From NCBI GenBank assembly GCA_043289735.1, contig CP171343.1, positions 310,001 to 374,000 on the forward strand: DNA of 64,000 nt, given 5' to 3'. Source of the stretch: Acetilactobacillus jinshanensis_A (GTDB taxonomy: Bacteria; Bacillota; Bacilli; Lactobacillales; Lactobacillaceae). Under the pieces are notes generated by a model. It did no database searches. It was not told the origin of the DNA and saw only the letters and a list, made by a program, of their open reading frames with translations. Shown here one piece after another: positions 1 through 10,600 of this stretch; positions within the stretch are counted from its first letter, which is position 1, and every line of letters begins with the position of its first letter. A program made the position numbers and the translations under genes.

Positions 1-81
1 AGGAGAATTATATGCTAAACTAGATTTAGTTATATTTTATGTTCGGATAAATAAATTAAAAAGAAATACTTGGGGTGAATT

Positions 82-1766
82 ATGAAAAGTAAAGTTGAAA
101 TTCTCCCACTTGGGGGTATTAGAGAAGTTGGTGAAAACCTGTACGCCGTTGTTATTAACGGTGGAATTTACGTTTTAGACTGTGGATTAAGATATCCTAA
201 TAATAAAATGTTGGGGATTGACGTCATTATTCCCGACATTACCTATTTAAAACGAAATCGTAATCGAATCGTAGGCGTTTTCTTAACCCAAGGCCATGTA
301 GAATCCATTGGGGCACTGCCGTATTTCTTACGGGAATTTAACGTACCGGTATTTGGGTCTAAATTTACGATTGCAATGGCTAAGCATTTGGTTCATCGAC
401 ATAAGGCGACTCGACATTTTAATAAATTTAACGTTATTAATCCGAATAGCGAAATTATTTTTCACGACGTAGTGGTGACTTTCTTTAACACTACCCATTC
501 GGTTCCTGAATCGATGGGGATCGTGTTAAATACTAAAGAAGGTCAGATCGTTTATACGGGTAACTTTAAATTTGATCCGACCGTTTACAAAAATTATCGA
601 ACGAACTTAATTCAATTGGGTGAAATCGGTAAAAAGGGCGTCTTAGCATTGTTAGGTGATTCGGCAAATGCCGAAAATTATCATGAAAACGTGCCAGAAT
701 TAAAAGTTAGACATTATTTAACCTATTTATTTGGTCATCGGCACAATCGAATTATTGTGGGCTGCCGAGCCAGTAATTTAATTCGAATTCAGCAGATCTT
801 TGATGCGGCTTTTAAATCCCATCGTAAAGTTTGCTTAATGCATCCTCATTTAGAAGCTCCAATCATATTAGGCCTGAAGTATCATGAGTTAAGGTTACCC
901 GCAAAAATATGCTGGTTAAACCCAAGGATATTGGTTCGGTTGACGAATCAAAACTCGTCATTTTGGAGACCGGTAAAATGGGCGAGCCCATGAAATCGTT
1001 GCGACGAATGGCTAGTCAACAAAACGGTTCCGTTAATATTAAGCCTAAAGATTTAGTTATTATCGCAACGGCACCCAATCATTCGATGGAAGTTCAGGTT
1101 GCTGAAACGAAAGACGCTATTTGTCGAGCGAACGGAATCTTTAGAATGGTTACCGATGAATTTAATATTACGGATAACGCTAGTCGACGAGATATGCAAT
1201 TGATTATTGATTTGATGCATCCGAAGTATCTGATTCCGGTACTAGGTGAATATCGAGTTCTAGAAGCATATGCTAAGTTAGCCCGTGAAATGGGATTCCC
1301 AAAGAATCGGATTATTATTCCGTCTAAAGGTAGTCCACTAGTATATAACGGTCATCGAATGACGTACGGTAAGTCGGTTCCTGCTGGTGACACCATCGTT
1401 GATGGTAGCGGCGTTGGCGACGTTGGCAATATTGTATTAAGAGATCGTAAAGTGCTATCTGAAGATGGTATCTTTATTGCGGTCGTTACTATTGATCATA
1501 AGACCGGTCAAGTCGTAGCTGATCCTAAAATAAAATCACGAGGCTTTATTTATGTCAGCTTAAATAAATCTCTAATTAATAAGAGTTCCCAATTAGTAAA
1601 GAAAGTCGTTCAAAATGATTTAAATAATAATCATTACGATTGGAGTTATCTGAAGCAGGGAATTCGTGATACCTTGGGATCTTACTTATATAAAGCAACT
1701 ACTCATCATCCGGTTATTATGCCCGTGATTATGGAGATTAATCGCTCCTATAAAGATCCTTATTGA
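82..1766 (+). pseudogene. rnjB: RNase J2-like metallo-beta-lactamase/beta-CASP ribonuclease, frameshifted
   Basis: Two overlapping frames together give about 560 residues, the normal RNase J length. The first carries the beta-lactamase and beta-CASP parts (PLGGIREVGENLY at the start, GNFKFDP in the middle); the second starts around the LVILETGKMGEP segment and has the C-terminal domain. The break lies in the A5 run at 903-907: one more A restores a single frame. The catalytic signature that reads HGHEDH in active RNase J1 reads QGHVES here, so metal binding is probably lost. J2 paralogs are known to be weak or inactive nucleases that pair with J1, so I call J2. Start is ATG after a GGGGTG ribosome site. 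The next gene begins overlapping the stop, suggesting one operon. Confidence 0.75.
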
Positions 1767-1771
1767 GTAAC

Positions 1772-2410
1772 ATGAAAGCAAAATGGACGAATAAACAAGC
1801 CTTTAATAAATACATAAGTGCTCGTCAAGATTTTACAAGAGGCCGTTATAAATTAGCAATTAATAAATTGATTTCATTAGATTTGGTTACTAAAAACGAT
1901 GACGTTAATCATTTACTGGTTAAATGTCTGTATCGTCAAAGATCCTATAATGATGCGGAACAAGTATTATTAGCCGATGTTAATTCCTATACCGTTAATG
2001 TTTCGTTAATGAAATTGATGATTGACGTCTTGCTTAAGAATAACGAGTTTATTATGTGCCGAAAGATTGTTGCGTCGATCCCTTTTTAGCACCGATAATG
2101 CGGCTTAGTATTTTGGAATCGATTCGTAAAATGGGCCTTAATATTAAGTTAAAATACCGATGGATCAATTTGTTGATGCTAAATATTATCATAATCCGCC
2201 CCAAACCATAGCGTTAAAGCAGAATTTACGTTTATACTTAACGTATTTATATCCTTATAATGATCAAAAGATTATTCATCCCCAGTTATGGGTAAAAATA
2301 GCGGCTTTACGCTACAAGGTCGACAGCCAATCTTTAATAACCCAGTCGTTAAAAAAATTTATTATTTACAGGTTAAATTAGATGGCTTGACTAAGAATTT
2401 AGTTAAATAA
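1772..2410 (+). pseudogene. TPR-repeat-like protein, several frameshifts
   Basis: The first 106 residues are helical with repeated aromatic/alanine patterns typical of tetratricopeptide repeats (FTRGRYKLAINKL, YRQRSYNDAEQVL). The frame stops at 2087-2089 because a T5 run (2083-2087) is one base short. Coding continues in another frame (LAPIMRLSILESIRKMG), then in a third from about 2160 (DAKYYHNPPQTIALKQ), and ends after a further shift near 2350 at TAA 2408-2410. Lactobacilli often have a TPR protein just after RNase J. A TTG at 1763 overlaps the upstream stop, but ATG 1772 is in frame and more likely. No enzymatic function is implied; a protein-interaction scaffold is a guess from the fold type. 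Confidence 0.5.
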
Positions 2411-2530
2411 TGATGAAATAAAGTAAAGCCCTAAACTTTCGTAAAAATTTACTTTTATTGCTCATTACGTTAAAATTATTAACGTAAAACTCACGACTAA
2501 AGTAATGTTAAAAATATCGGAGGGAACATT

Positions 2531-3862
2531 ATGTCAGCAAAATGGGAAAAAACTGGTACTAATGTTGGTAAATTAACGTTTAGTATTAGTACCGATAAAA
2601 TTAAGGAAGGCTTAGATAAAGCCTTTGCTAAAAACAAAAAGAATATTACTTTACCTGGCTTCCGAAAGGGTAAAGTTTCTCGTTCAATTTTTGATGCCAT
2701 GTACGGTGAAGAAGCATTATATCAGGATGCTTTAAATATTCTTTTACCGGAAGTTTATCCGAAAGCTTTAAAAGAAGCTAAGGTTAGACCGGTCGATCAG
2801 CCGCGCTTAAATATTAAATCGTTGGCTAAGGGTAAGCCTTGGGTATTAGAAGCTACGGTCACCGTTGAACCCAGTGTTAAGTTAGGTGATTATAAAGGTG
2901 TACCCGTTCATAAGCAGGATACCCGGGTCTATAAGAAAGACGTTGATTCTGAATTAAACCGTAAGCGTCATGATCAAGCTGAATTAGTATTGAAGAAAGG
3001 TCCCGCCGCTAAAGGTGATACCGTTATTATTGACTTTAATGGCTATATTGATGGCAAGCCGTTTAAAGGCGGCAAAGCCACTAACTACAGCTTAAAGTTA
3101 GGCTCTCATTCTTTCGTCGGTAATTTTGAAGACCAGTTAGTTGGTCATAAAGATGGTGATAAGGTTGACGTTAAAGTTACTTTCCCTAAGAATTACCAGG
3201 CTAAGAAGTTACGTAATAAGAAAGCCACTTTTAAAGTAACGATGCATGAAGTCAAAGAAGAACAGTTACCTAAGTTGAACGATGAATTCGCTAAAGATGT
3301 CGACGAAGATGTTGATACTTTAGACGAATTAAAGAACAAGATCAAGAAGCAGTTAAAGAACCGTAAAGCTTCCAATGCTAAGAATCGTTTAGAAGACGAA
3401 GCAATCGGCAAAGCTGTTGATAATGCTACCGTTAAATCGATTCCTAAAGTTATGATGACTGAAGATACCCGTCGTCAGATGGATCAGTACTTAGCTAGTA
3501 TGCAGCAGCAGGGTATCAATGCTCAGACTTATTACAAGTTGACCGGTACTACTGAGGATGAATTAAAGAAGCAATTCGCTCAAGGTGCTAAACGACGGGT
3601 TAAGACTAACTTAGTTCTTGAAGCAATCGTTAAAGCTGAAAAGATTAATCCAACTAAGGATGATCGTGAAAAAGAAATCAAGAGCTTAGCTAAGACTTAC
3701 GGAATGAAAGCTAGTTCCGTTAGAAGTGCTTTGACTCCTGATATGCTAAATCATGATATTGCAATTGAAAAAGCGGTTCAGATGATTACTAAGTCTGCTA
3801 AGCAGGAACCTAAGTCTTATTTCAAGGTAGATAAAAAATCGTCGAAAGAAAGCAAAAAATAA
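2531..3862 (+). CDS. tig: Trigger factor, ribosome-associated chaperone and prolyl isomerase
   Basis: This 443-residue protein has the three trigger-factor parts: N-terminal ribosome-binding domain with the signature GFRKGK (about residues 44-49, followed by VSRS instead of the usual VP), a central FKBP-type PPIase domain (GDTVIIDFNGYIDGKPFKGG), and a helical C-terminal chaperone arm. It binds near the ribosomal exit tunnel and holds nascent chains. ATG at 2531 is preceded by GGAGG. The gene is monocistronic, with a terminator at 3887-3926. Many lactobacilli have tuf directly upstream; here the broken TPR gene is there instead. The protein ends in a lysine-rich tail. Identity is secure. Confidence 0.96.
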   Translation: MSAKWEKTGTNVGKLTFSISTDKIKEGLDKAFAKNKKNITLPGFRKGKVSRSIFDAMYGEEALYQDALNILLPEVYPKALKEAKVRPVDQPRLNIKSLAKGKPWVLEATVTVEPSVKLGDYKGVPVHKQDTRVYKKDVDSELNRKRHDQAELVLKKGPAAKGDTVIIDFNGYIDGKPFKGGKATNYSLKLGSHSFVGNFEDQLVGHKDGDKVDVKVTFPKNYQAKKLRNKKATFKVTMHEVKEEQLPKLNDEFAKDVDEDVDTLDELKNKIKKQLKNRKASNAKNRLEDEAIGKAVDNATVKSIPKVMMTEDTRRQMDQYLASMQQQGINAQTYYKLTGTTEDELKKQFAQGAKRRVKTNLVLEAIVKAEKINPTKDDREKEIKSLAKTYGMKASSVRSALTPDMLNHDIAIEKAVQMITKSAKQEPKSYFKVDKKSSKESKK

Positions 3863-3886
3863 TAATCTAACGATTGATATTAAGGA

Positions 3887-3926
3887 GGGGTCCATTTTAA
3901 CGTTAAGTTAAATTGGATCCTTTTAT
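3887..3926 (+). terminator. Intrinsic terminator after tig
   Basis: An inverted repeat (GGGTCCATTTTAAC pairing with GTTAAATTGGATCC, few mismatches) is followed by TTTT. Confidence 0.75.
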
Positions 3927-3974
3927 TTAATAAATTAAGAATTAAATTAATGAATGTTTTTGTAGATATATGTT

Positions 3975-4010
3975 ATAGTTTTTAAGCAATTAAATAATTG
4001 CTGAAACTAT
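3975..4010 (+). promoter_or_regulatory. Long hairpin in the clpX 5' leader
   Basis: ATAGTTT (3975-3981) pairs with AAACTAT (4004-4010), and inside it AGCAATT (3985-3991) pairs with AATTGCT (3996-4002) around an AAAT loop. It has no trailing T-run and ends just before the GGGGTG ribosome site of clpX, so it is not a terminator. Possible roles are mRNA stability or translational control; this is inference from position only. Confidence 0.45.
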
Positions 4011-4026
4011 CGAAGGGGTGATTCAT

Positions 4027-5306
4027 ATGCGTAAAGATAATAATAAAGGCCCCATCGCCTGCTCATTTTGTGGGAAAACTGAAGATCAAGTTAAAAAGAT
4101 AATTGCAGGTCCTGGTGTATACATCTGTAATGAATGTGTTGATTTATGTAAGCATATTCTTAACGAAGAAGCCGCTGAAAATGAATCAGCTGGTTAGAGC
4201 CGAATGAACAAGCTAAAGGTAGAAAAATTTTAACGCCTGCTCAAATCGTTGATAAGTTAAATCAATACGTAATTGGTCAAGATGAAACTAAAAAGACGTT
4301 GGCTGTGGCGGTATACAATCACTATCAGCAGATTCGTGATTTAGTGCATTTAAAGCCCGGTGATACTCGAATCAAGAAGAGTAATATTGCGGTAGTCGGT
4401 CCGACCGGTTCTGGTAAAACCTATATTGCTCAGACTTTAGCTAAGATTTTGAACGTTCCGTTTGCGATCGCGGACGCCACGACTCTAACTCAAGCCGGTT
4501 ACGTCGGTGAAGATGTTGAAAACATTCTGCTGAAGTTGATTCAGAATGCTCATTACAACGTTAAAAAGGCTGAACACGGTATTATCTACATTGATGAAAT
4601 TGATAAAATCGCTAAAACGTCTAATAACGTTTCGATTACCCGAGACGTTTCCGGTGAAGGTGTTCAGCAGTCCTTGCTAAAGATTTTAGAAGGCACGATT
4701 GCTAACGTTCCGCCGAACGGTGGCCGTAAGAATCCTCAGCAGAAATTTATTCAGATTGACACCAGCAACATTCTGTTCATTGTTGGCGGTGCCTTTCAGG
4801 GTATTCAAGATATTGTTAAGCAACGTTTAGGTGATTATACGATTGGTTTTAATCCTAAATCGGGTAATTCTAAAAACGGTCGTCTTGCTAAGATCACCGA
4901 CCGGAACGTAATGCAGCACGTAATTCCTCAGGATTTAGTATCCTTTGGATTAATTCCTGAATTTGTGGGCCGTTTGCCAATTTTAACGGGATTAAATAAA
5001 TTAGATGAATCTGATTTGATTAAAGTCTTAACGCAGCCTAAGGATGCGTTGGTTAAGCAGTACCAAAAGCTAATTTCGTTTGACGGTGCTAAATTACATT
5101 TTCAGAAATCTGCTTTACGGGCAATTGCTAAATTAGCAATTAAGCGCAAGACCGGTGCTCGTGGCTTACGTTCAATCATTGAAGACACGATGCGTAATAT
5201 TATGTACGAATTGCCAAGTCGTCATGATGTTAAAGAAGTTATCATTACGCCGTCAACGGTTAATCGACATACTAAACCGAGGTTAGTTTTAAAGAAAAAT
5301 AAATAA
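4027..5306 (+). pseudogene. clpX: ClpX, ATP-dependent unfoldase of the ClpXP protease, frameshifted after the zinc domain
   Basis: The first frame encodes the zinc-binding domain with Cys12, Cys15, Cys34 and Cys37 and ends at TAG 4195-4197. Coding resumes one frame over as LEPNEQAKGRKILTP and runs through the AAA+ domain: Walker A GPTGSGKT, Walker B IIYIDEID, and GFNPKSG/GLIPEFVGRLP further on. Restoring one T at 4194-4195 (GGTTAG to GGTTTAG) joins them into about 426 residues, the normal ClpX length. ClpX recognises tagged substrates and feeds them to ClpP. Because the ATPase part is perfectly conserved, a sequencing error is more likely than a dead gene, but the sequence as given cannot encode full ClpX. 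A TTG at 4299 could start an ATPase-only product. Confidence 0.9.
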
Positions 5307-5319
5307 TTGACCGAAGTGT

Positions 5320-5346
5320 AAGTAGGTTGTTTAACCTACTTTTTTG
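5320..5346 (+). terminator. Intrinsic terminator after clpX
   Basis: AAGTAGGTT (5320-5328), loop GTTT, AACCTACTT (5333-5341), then a T tract. Confidence 0.9.
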
Positions 5347-5369
5347 TTAAAATAGAAAGGTGGGTACTT

Positions 5370-5963
5370 ATGGATACGACCGATGTTAAAAAAGTAAATT
5401 TAGAAATAAGTGCCGTGGCTCCTAAGCAGTATCCGCGGAAGCGATTTCCAGAAATTGCTTTTGTGGGTCGATCCAACGTTGGTAAATCGTCTTTGACGGA
5501 CGTTTTGATGAACCGCCGGAATTATGCTCATACGTCAAAGCAGCCCGGAAAGACCCAGACGCTTAATTTTTATAACGTTAACGATCAGTTCTATTTAGTT
5601 GATATTCCCGGCTACGGATACGCTAAGGTGTCCAAATCCGAGCGCGAAAGCTGGGCCAACATGATCGATACGTATTTAACCCGGCGTAAAGCGTTAGACG
5701 GTGTCGTTTTACTGGTTGACGGACGCCGTTGGCCATCCAAATTAGATACTCAAATGAAGACGTGGCTAAATTATTACCGAATTCCAACGTTAGTGGTTGC
5801 CACTAAAATGGATAAAGTTAAACGAAGTCAATGGAATCGTGAAGCTAAGTTCGTGAAAGAAGCTATGGCGATTGATAATAATTCGTTGGCTTTGTTTTCA
5901 GCTAGTAAGAAGATTGGTCAACATCGAATTTGGCACTGGATTACAAACGTTGCTCAGTTATGA
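5370..5963 (+). CDS. ysxC: Ribosome biogenesis GTPase YsxC/EngB
   Basis: A 197-residue TrmE-Era-EngA-like GTPase acting in late 50S assembly. G1 is GRSNVGKSS, the G2 region has the conserved TSKQPGKTQTLNF, G3 is DIPGYGYAKV, G4 is TKMDKV and G5 is SASKK. Length and motif spacing are normal. ATG 5370 follows AGAAAGGTGGG. It lies directly after clpX, as in most lactobacilli, but past a terminator; a TTAAAAT -10-like element just after that terminator may drive it. The stop is 26 bases before obgE, so the two are probably co-transcribed. Confidence 0.95.
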   Translation: MDTTDVKKVNLEISAVAPKQYPRKRFPEIAFVGRSNVGKSSLTDVLMNRRNYAHTSKQPGKTQTLNFYNVNDQFYLVDIPGYGYAKVSKSERESWANMIDTYLTRRKALDGVVLLVDGRRWPSKLDTQMKTWLNYYRIPTLVVATKMDKVKRSQWNREAKFVKEAMAIDNNSLALFSASKKIGQHRIWHWITNVAQL

Positions 5964-5988
5964 ATTGAAATTAAAGTGAGGAATTATC

Positions 5989-7281
5989 GTGTTTAAAGAT
6001 CAAGTGAAAGTAAAAATCGAAGCTGGTAAGGGAGGCAACGGAATCGTTGCCTTCCGCCGTGAAAAATTCGTTCAATTCGGTGGACCGTCAGGTGGTGACG
6101 GTGGCCATGGCGGTAACGTTATCGTTAAGGTTGACGAAGGCCTAAATACCTTAATGGATTTTCACTATAATGATATTTTTAAAGCTCCTAATGGCGGTAA
6201 CGGGATGCCTAAGAAGATGCACGGTAAAAGTGCTAAAAATGCCGTGATTAAAGTTCCTGCCGGCACCACGATCTATGATGCTGATACTAATGAGCCGATT
6301 TGTGATATGGTTCATAAGAATGATCATTACGTATTAGCAAAAGGCGGCCGTGGTGGCCGTGGCAACATTCATTTTGCCAGTGCAAAAAATCCAGCCCCGG
6401 AAATTGCTGAAAATGGTGAACCCGGTCAGAAACGAAATATTCGCCTGGAATTAAAGATGTTAGCGGACGTCGGCCTAGTTGGCTTTCCATCCGTAGGTAA
6501 ATCGACGTTGCTTTCGGCGATTACCGGTTCTAATCCGAAGATCGCCGGTTATCATTTTACGACGTTAGTTCCTAATTTAGGGATGGTTGAACTACCAGAC
6601 GGTCGTGATTTTGCGATTGCTGATATGCCAGGACTTATAAAAGGTGCTTCTAAAGGAGTCGGCTTAGGCTTTAAATTCTTGCGGCATATTGAACGGACCC
6701 GAGTCTTATTACATCTAGTTGATATGAGTGGGATCGAAGCCCGAGATACCTTTAAGGATTATTACCAAATCAACCAGGAATTAAAAGATTATGATCCTCA
6801 TTTATTAGATCGTCCCCAGATTATCGTGGCTAGTAAGATGGATATGCCACAGTCAAAAGCTAATTTAAAGAAATTTAAAAATGCTTTGGATAAATCTGAT
6901 TTACCTAATCGAAAGATTATTCCGATTTCAGCAATTACCCATTACGGTTTAAAGGAATTAATTCGAGCTACCGCTAAGTTACTGGAGACCACGCCGCGGT
7001 TTCCAATTACTGATGTGGCTCCACCTAAGCCGAAAGCTGTTCATAAGTTTAAGAAACGGCCACCGTTTACCGTTTCTCGAAATCGTGATGGTAATTGGGT
7101 CTTGAGCGGTCCAAAAATTGATAAACTATTCGCGATGACGGATAAAACACATCGTCAAAGCTTAATTCGTTTTGCTAGGAAAGCTCATGGCATGGGCGTT
7201 GATAAAGCATTACGCAAAGCAGGAGCTAAAAATGGCGATACGATCTTAATTCAAGGTCGTGCGTTTACTTTCCAAAATTAA
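5989..7281 (+). CDS. obgE: Obg/CgtA GTPase, 50S assembly and stress checkpoint
   Basis: The 430-residue protein has the glycine-rich Obg domain (residues about 1-158, FGGPSGGDGGHGGNV), a G domain with G1 GFPSVGKST and G3 DMPGLIKGA, and the C-terminal OCT domain found in Gram-positive Obg (WVLSGPKIDKL to the end). It binds GTP/GDP and associates with the 50S subunit. Start is GTG 5989 with GTGAGGA upstream. A terminator follows at 7295-7320. Nothing unusual. Confidence 0.96.
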   Translation: MFKDQVKVKIEAGKGGNGIVAFRREKFVQFGGPSGGDGGHGGNVIVKVDEGLNTLMDFHYNDIFKAPNGGNGMPKKMHGKSAKNAVIKVPAGTTIYDADTNEPICDMVHKNDHYVLAKGGRGGRGNIHFASAKNPAPEIAENGEPGQKRNIRLELKMLADVGLVGFPSVGKSTLLSAITGSNPKIAGYHFTTLVPNLGMVELPDGRDFAIADMPGLIKGASKGVGLGFKFLRHIERTRVLLHLVDMSGIEARDTFKDYYQINQELKDYDPHLLDRPQIIVASKMDMPQSKANLKKFKNALDKSDLPNRKIIPISAITHYGLKELIRATAKLLETTPRFPITDVAPPKPKAVHKFKKRPPFTVSRNRDGNWVLSGPKIDKLFAMTDKTHRQSLIRFARKAHGMGVDKALRKAGAKNGDTILIQGRAFTFQN

Positions 7282-7294
7282 AATATTATTAATT

Positions 7295-7326
7295 AAAAGC
7301 CTGGTGAGATCCGGGCTTTTGCTTTT
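7295..7326 (+). terminator. Intrinsic terminator after obgE
   Basis: AAAAGCCTGG pairs with CCGGGCTTTT around TGAGAT (one T-G wobble); a short T-rich stretch follows. Confidence 0.8.
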
Positions 7327-7358
7327 GTAGTTGATTAAATAAAGGAATCGATAAATTT

Positions 7359-8312
7359 ATGAAACTTGAATTCTTAGGAACCGGATCGGGCGTACCCGGA
7401 AAATTTAGAAACGTGGCTTGTACCGCTTTACGTTTACTGGATGAATGTAATTCGGTTTGGCTCTTTGATTGTGGAGAAGGAACCCAGCAACAAATTCTTC
7501 GGTCTAATTTAAAGCCCCGCAAAATCAATAAAATTTTTATCACTCATTTACACGGGGATCATATCTTTGGTCTACCAGGACTATTAAGCAGCCGTTCATT
7601 TCAGGGCGGTCATACTCCTTTAACGATTTACGGACCTAAGGGAATTAAAAAATACGTATGTGTAAGTCTAGGGGTTTCTCAGACTAAATTGGCTTATCAT
7701 ATTAATTTTGTGGAATTAACTAAGCCTGGCAAGATTATGGAAAATAATAAATTTACGGTTTATATGAATACTTTGGATCACGGAATTACTTCGTTTGGCT
7801 ACCGAATCGTTGAACATAATCATCCGGGTCAATTGTTAGTTAATAAACTTAAACGGGATCATGTTCCGTCGGGCCCCATTTATGGACAATTAAAACAAGG
7901 TAAAACGGTTCGATTAGATGACGGTCGATTAATTAACGGCAAAAAATATTTAGGGCCTGCTCAGAAAGGCCGAATAATTGCTATTCTCGGAGATACTAGA
8001 AAGAATTCCCATTCTTATGGATTAGCTAAAAATGCTGACGTATTAGTTCACGAAAGTACGTTTGCTGCCGGTGATAGTAAGTTAGCTCATGATTATTATC
8101 ATTCGACTAATGTTCAAGCGGCTGATTTAGCTAAACGGGCCCACGTAAAACGCTTGATATTGACTCATATTTCGGCCCGTTATACCGGTCGAATGAACCG
8201 AACGTTACAGAAGCAAGCCCAAAAAGTATTTAAGAATACGAAGGTCGTTAACGATTTTGATATGATTAACGTACCTTTTGATAAACATGATTACGTTAAG
8301 AATAAGAATTAA
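7359..8312 (+). CDS. rnz: Ribonuclease Z, tRNA 3'-end endonuclease
   Basis: A 317-residue metallo-beta-lactamase family enzyme that cuts the 3' trailer of pre-tRNAs. The metal site HLHGDH is near residue 63, the N-terminus has the family start MKLEFLGTGSGVPG, and later metal ligands lie in LGDTRK and LTHISARY. Length is typical. ATG 7359. It is followed 18 bases later by recJ, the usual lactobacillar neighbour, so the two likely share a transcript. Confidence 0.95.
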   Translation: MKLEFLGTGSGVPGKFRNVACTALRLLDECNSVWLFDCGEGTQQQILRSNLKPRKINKIFITHLHGDHIFGLPGLLSSRSFQGGHTPLTIYGPKGIKKYVCVSLGVSQTKLAYHINFVELTKPGKIMENNKFTVYMNTLDHGITSFGYRIVEHNHPGQLLVNKLKRDHVPSGPIYGQLKQGKTVRLDDGRLINGKKYLGPAQKGRIIAILGDTRKNSHSYGLAKNADVLVHESTFAAGDSKLAHDYYHSTNVQAADLAKRAHVKRLILTHISARYTGRMNRTLQKQAQKVFKNTKVVNDFDMINVPFDKHDYVKNKN

Positions 8313-8330
8313 TTATTAGGGAAGAATTTA

Positions 8331-10584
8331 ATGCAGTCAGCTAAGTTTAACTGGAAATTAATTCATTCTAATAACCCGGATAAAGTTATAAAATTTGCTA
8401 AAGCCTTAAAAATCAACCCGATTCTAGTTAAGATCCTTTTTCAACGGGGTTATCGTGACGTAGATTCACTCAAACGTTTTTTATCGCCGTCTCCGGAGGA
8501 TTTTCACGATCCTTTTTTAATGCATGGGATGAAAAAAGGCGTCAAGCGGATTAAAAGGGCCATTGAAAATTCTGAAAAGATTACCATCTATGGCGATTAC
8601 GATGCCGACGGAATCACCAGTACTTCTATAATGTATGAGACCCTTCAGGAATTAGGTGCTGACGTTGATTACTATATTCCGAACCGGTTTAAGGATGGTT
8701 ACGGACCGAATCCGGACGCCTATAAGCGAATTATTGAATCGGGGACCAAGCTGATTATAACCGTTGATAACGGGGTCGCCGGACCTAAGTCGATTGCTTT
8801 AGCGAATCGATTGGGCTGTGACGTGATCGTGACCGATCACCATGGATTACCTGCGAAGTTACCCGAAGCTTATGATATCATTCAGGCTCGATACCCAGGC
8901 GGCCATTATCCGTTCGGCGATCTATGCGGTGCCGGTGTAGCTTTAAAGATCGCGACCGCCTTATTAGGTGAAATTCCTCAGGATAAATTAGACTTAGCGG
9001 CGATCGGCACCGTTGCCGATATGGTGTCGTTGACCGATGAAAATCGGGCGATCGTTAAGTTTGGCCTAAAGGCGATTAAAGTATCGTCACGGCCCGGGCT
9101 GCAAGCTTTGATTAAACTTGCCGGAATTAATTTGAGGAGCTTAAATGAACAAAGCATTAGTTTTGGAATTGCCCCCCGTTTGAATGCTTTGGGCCGAATG
9201 GGCGATGCTAACGTCGGTGTTGAATTATTAACCACTTTAGATCCTGCTCGGGCCGCTCACCTGGCTAAATTCGTTGAGAACCAGAATCGTAAACGAAAGC
9301 AATTGGTTTCTAAAATATCATCGCGGGCGATTCAAATTGCTAGCCGACCTCAAAATCAGCAACGATGCACATTAATGATTATTGGCCGAAATTGGCACCA
9401 AGGTGTGGTTGGCATCGTTGCCAGTCAATTAGTTGAAAAATTTCATAAACCGGCGTTAGTTTTAGACTATGATCCAGACAAGAAACGGGCTAAAGGATCT
9501 GGACGAAGCGTTAAGGGCTTTAATTTATTTGGAGCCCTTAATTCCGCTCGAAAAGATATGGTATCCTTTGGCGGTCACAGCATGGCTTGTGGCTTAACGG
9601 TTGATCAAGATCATTTAAAGGCCGTTTCCATGGCTTTAGAAGTAATTCCCGTTAAAGACGTTAATTCATTATTATATTATCAATTACGACGGTTGGGGCC
9701 GTTCGGCACTAATAATCCTCAGCCTAATTTTGAGGTCCGTCCTGACGTTGTAAATAACGTTTTTCAAATGGGTAAGAAAGATCAGCACCTTAGATTTAAA
9801 GCGTATGGTAAAAACAGTCGGCTTAACGTGGTTGCCTTTAAGCAGGGTCAGAAAGCTCCCATGCTAAAAGAAATGCCTTACCAAGTTAACGTGGTTGGAT
9901 CGGTAGGCTTGAACGTCTGGCGTCATCGAAAAACTTTTCAACTCGTCGCGAAGGATATTTTAGTTAAAGGAATTAGAATTATTGATCGACGAACTCGTAG
10001 CTTATCCTAAATATGTTTAATCGTTCTGGGGTTTATGTATTTTTTCATTCTGATTTAGCTAAATTAGTTCCAAGTGTTTAAACGGTCGATTTAGAATTAA
10101 ATTGGCTAAAAATTTGTCGCCGCGAGAACAGTTTGATAATATTATACTTGTTGATTGTCCGGATAATGTTAAACAATTTGTTTCTTTAATTAAGCGACTT
10201 AACACTCATCATTTGATAATGTATTTATATCGGAAGCGGCCTGCTATAAATTACGGGATGCCGTCGAGGATCCAGTATGTGAAGTTATTTAAATTTGTGC
10301 ATAATCATCGAGATGTCGATGTAAGACATCAATCCCAATTGTTGGCAACGTACCTTAAAATTCCTTATGATCTATTGATTTTTATGATTAGGGTGTTTTA
10401 TGAGCTTCATTTTATTTCTATCGAGAATGGGATTATGAATGGAATTAAGAACCCGAAAAAACATTCTTTACAAAGTTCACTTATTTATCAATCTCGAGTA
10501 AAAGAGATAAAGATTGAAAAAAGATTATTGGACGTTAGTTCTAGTCAATTGATTCGTTTTGTTGGGCAGTTAATAAATAATTAA
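8331..10584 (+). pseudogene. recJ: Single-strand DNA exonuclease RecJ, two frameshifts in the C-terminal part
   Basis: The first 559 residues contain the DHH phosphoesterase core (YGDYDADGIT, IVTDHHGLP), the DHHA1 part (FGGHSMACGL) and the OB fold. The frame stops at 10008-10010. A second frame from 10013 gives MFNRSGVYVFFH, the expected continuation, and stops at 10079-10081; a third frame resumes about 10084 (LSPREQFDNIILVDCP) and runs to 10584. Together they give about 751 residues, the usual Firmicutes RecJ size. Each join needs one extra base, at CC 10006-10007 and TTT 10077-10079. RecJ acts in recombination and mismatch repair. If real, the truncated protein keeps its catalytic core. 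Confidence 0.85.
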
Positions 10585-10600
10585 AAGGGAGTTAATTTTA

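Noticed and set aside
6287..6490. Antisense open frames across conserved genes (for example within obgE, hisS, dnaJ)
   Set aside because: They mirror codon structure of well-supported genes on the other strand and lack ribosome sites.
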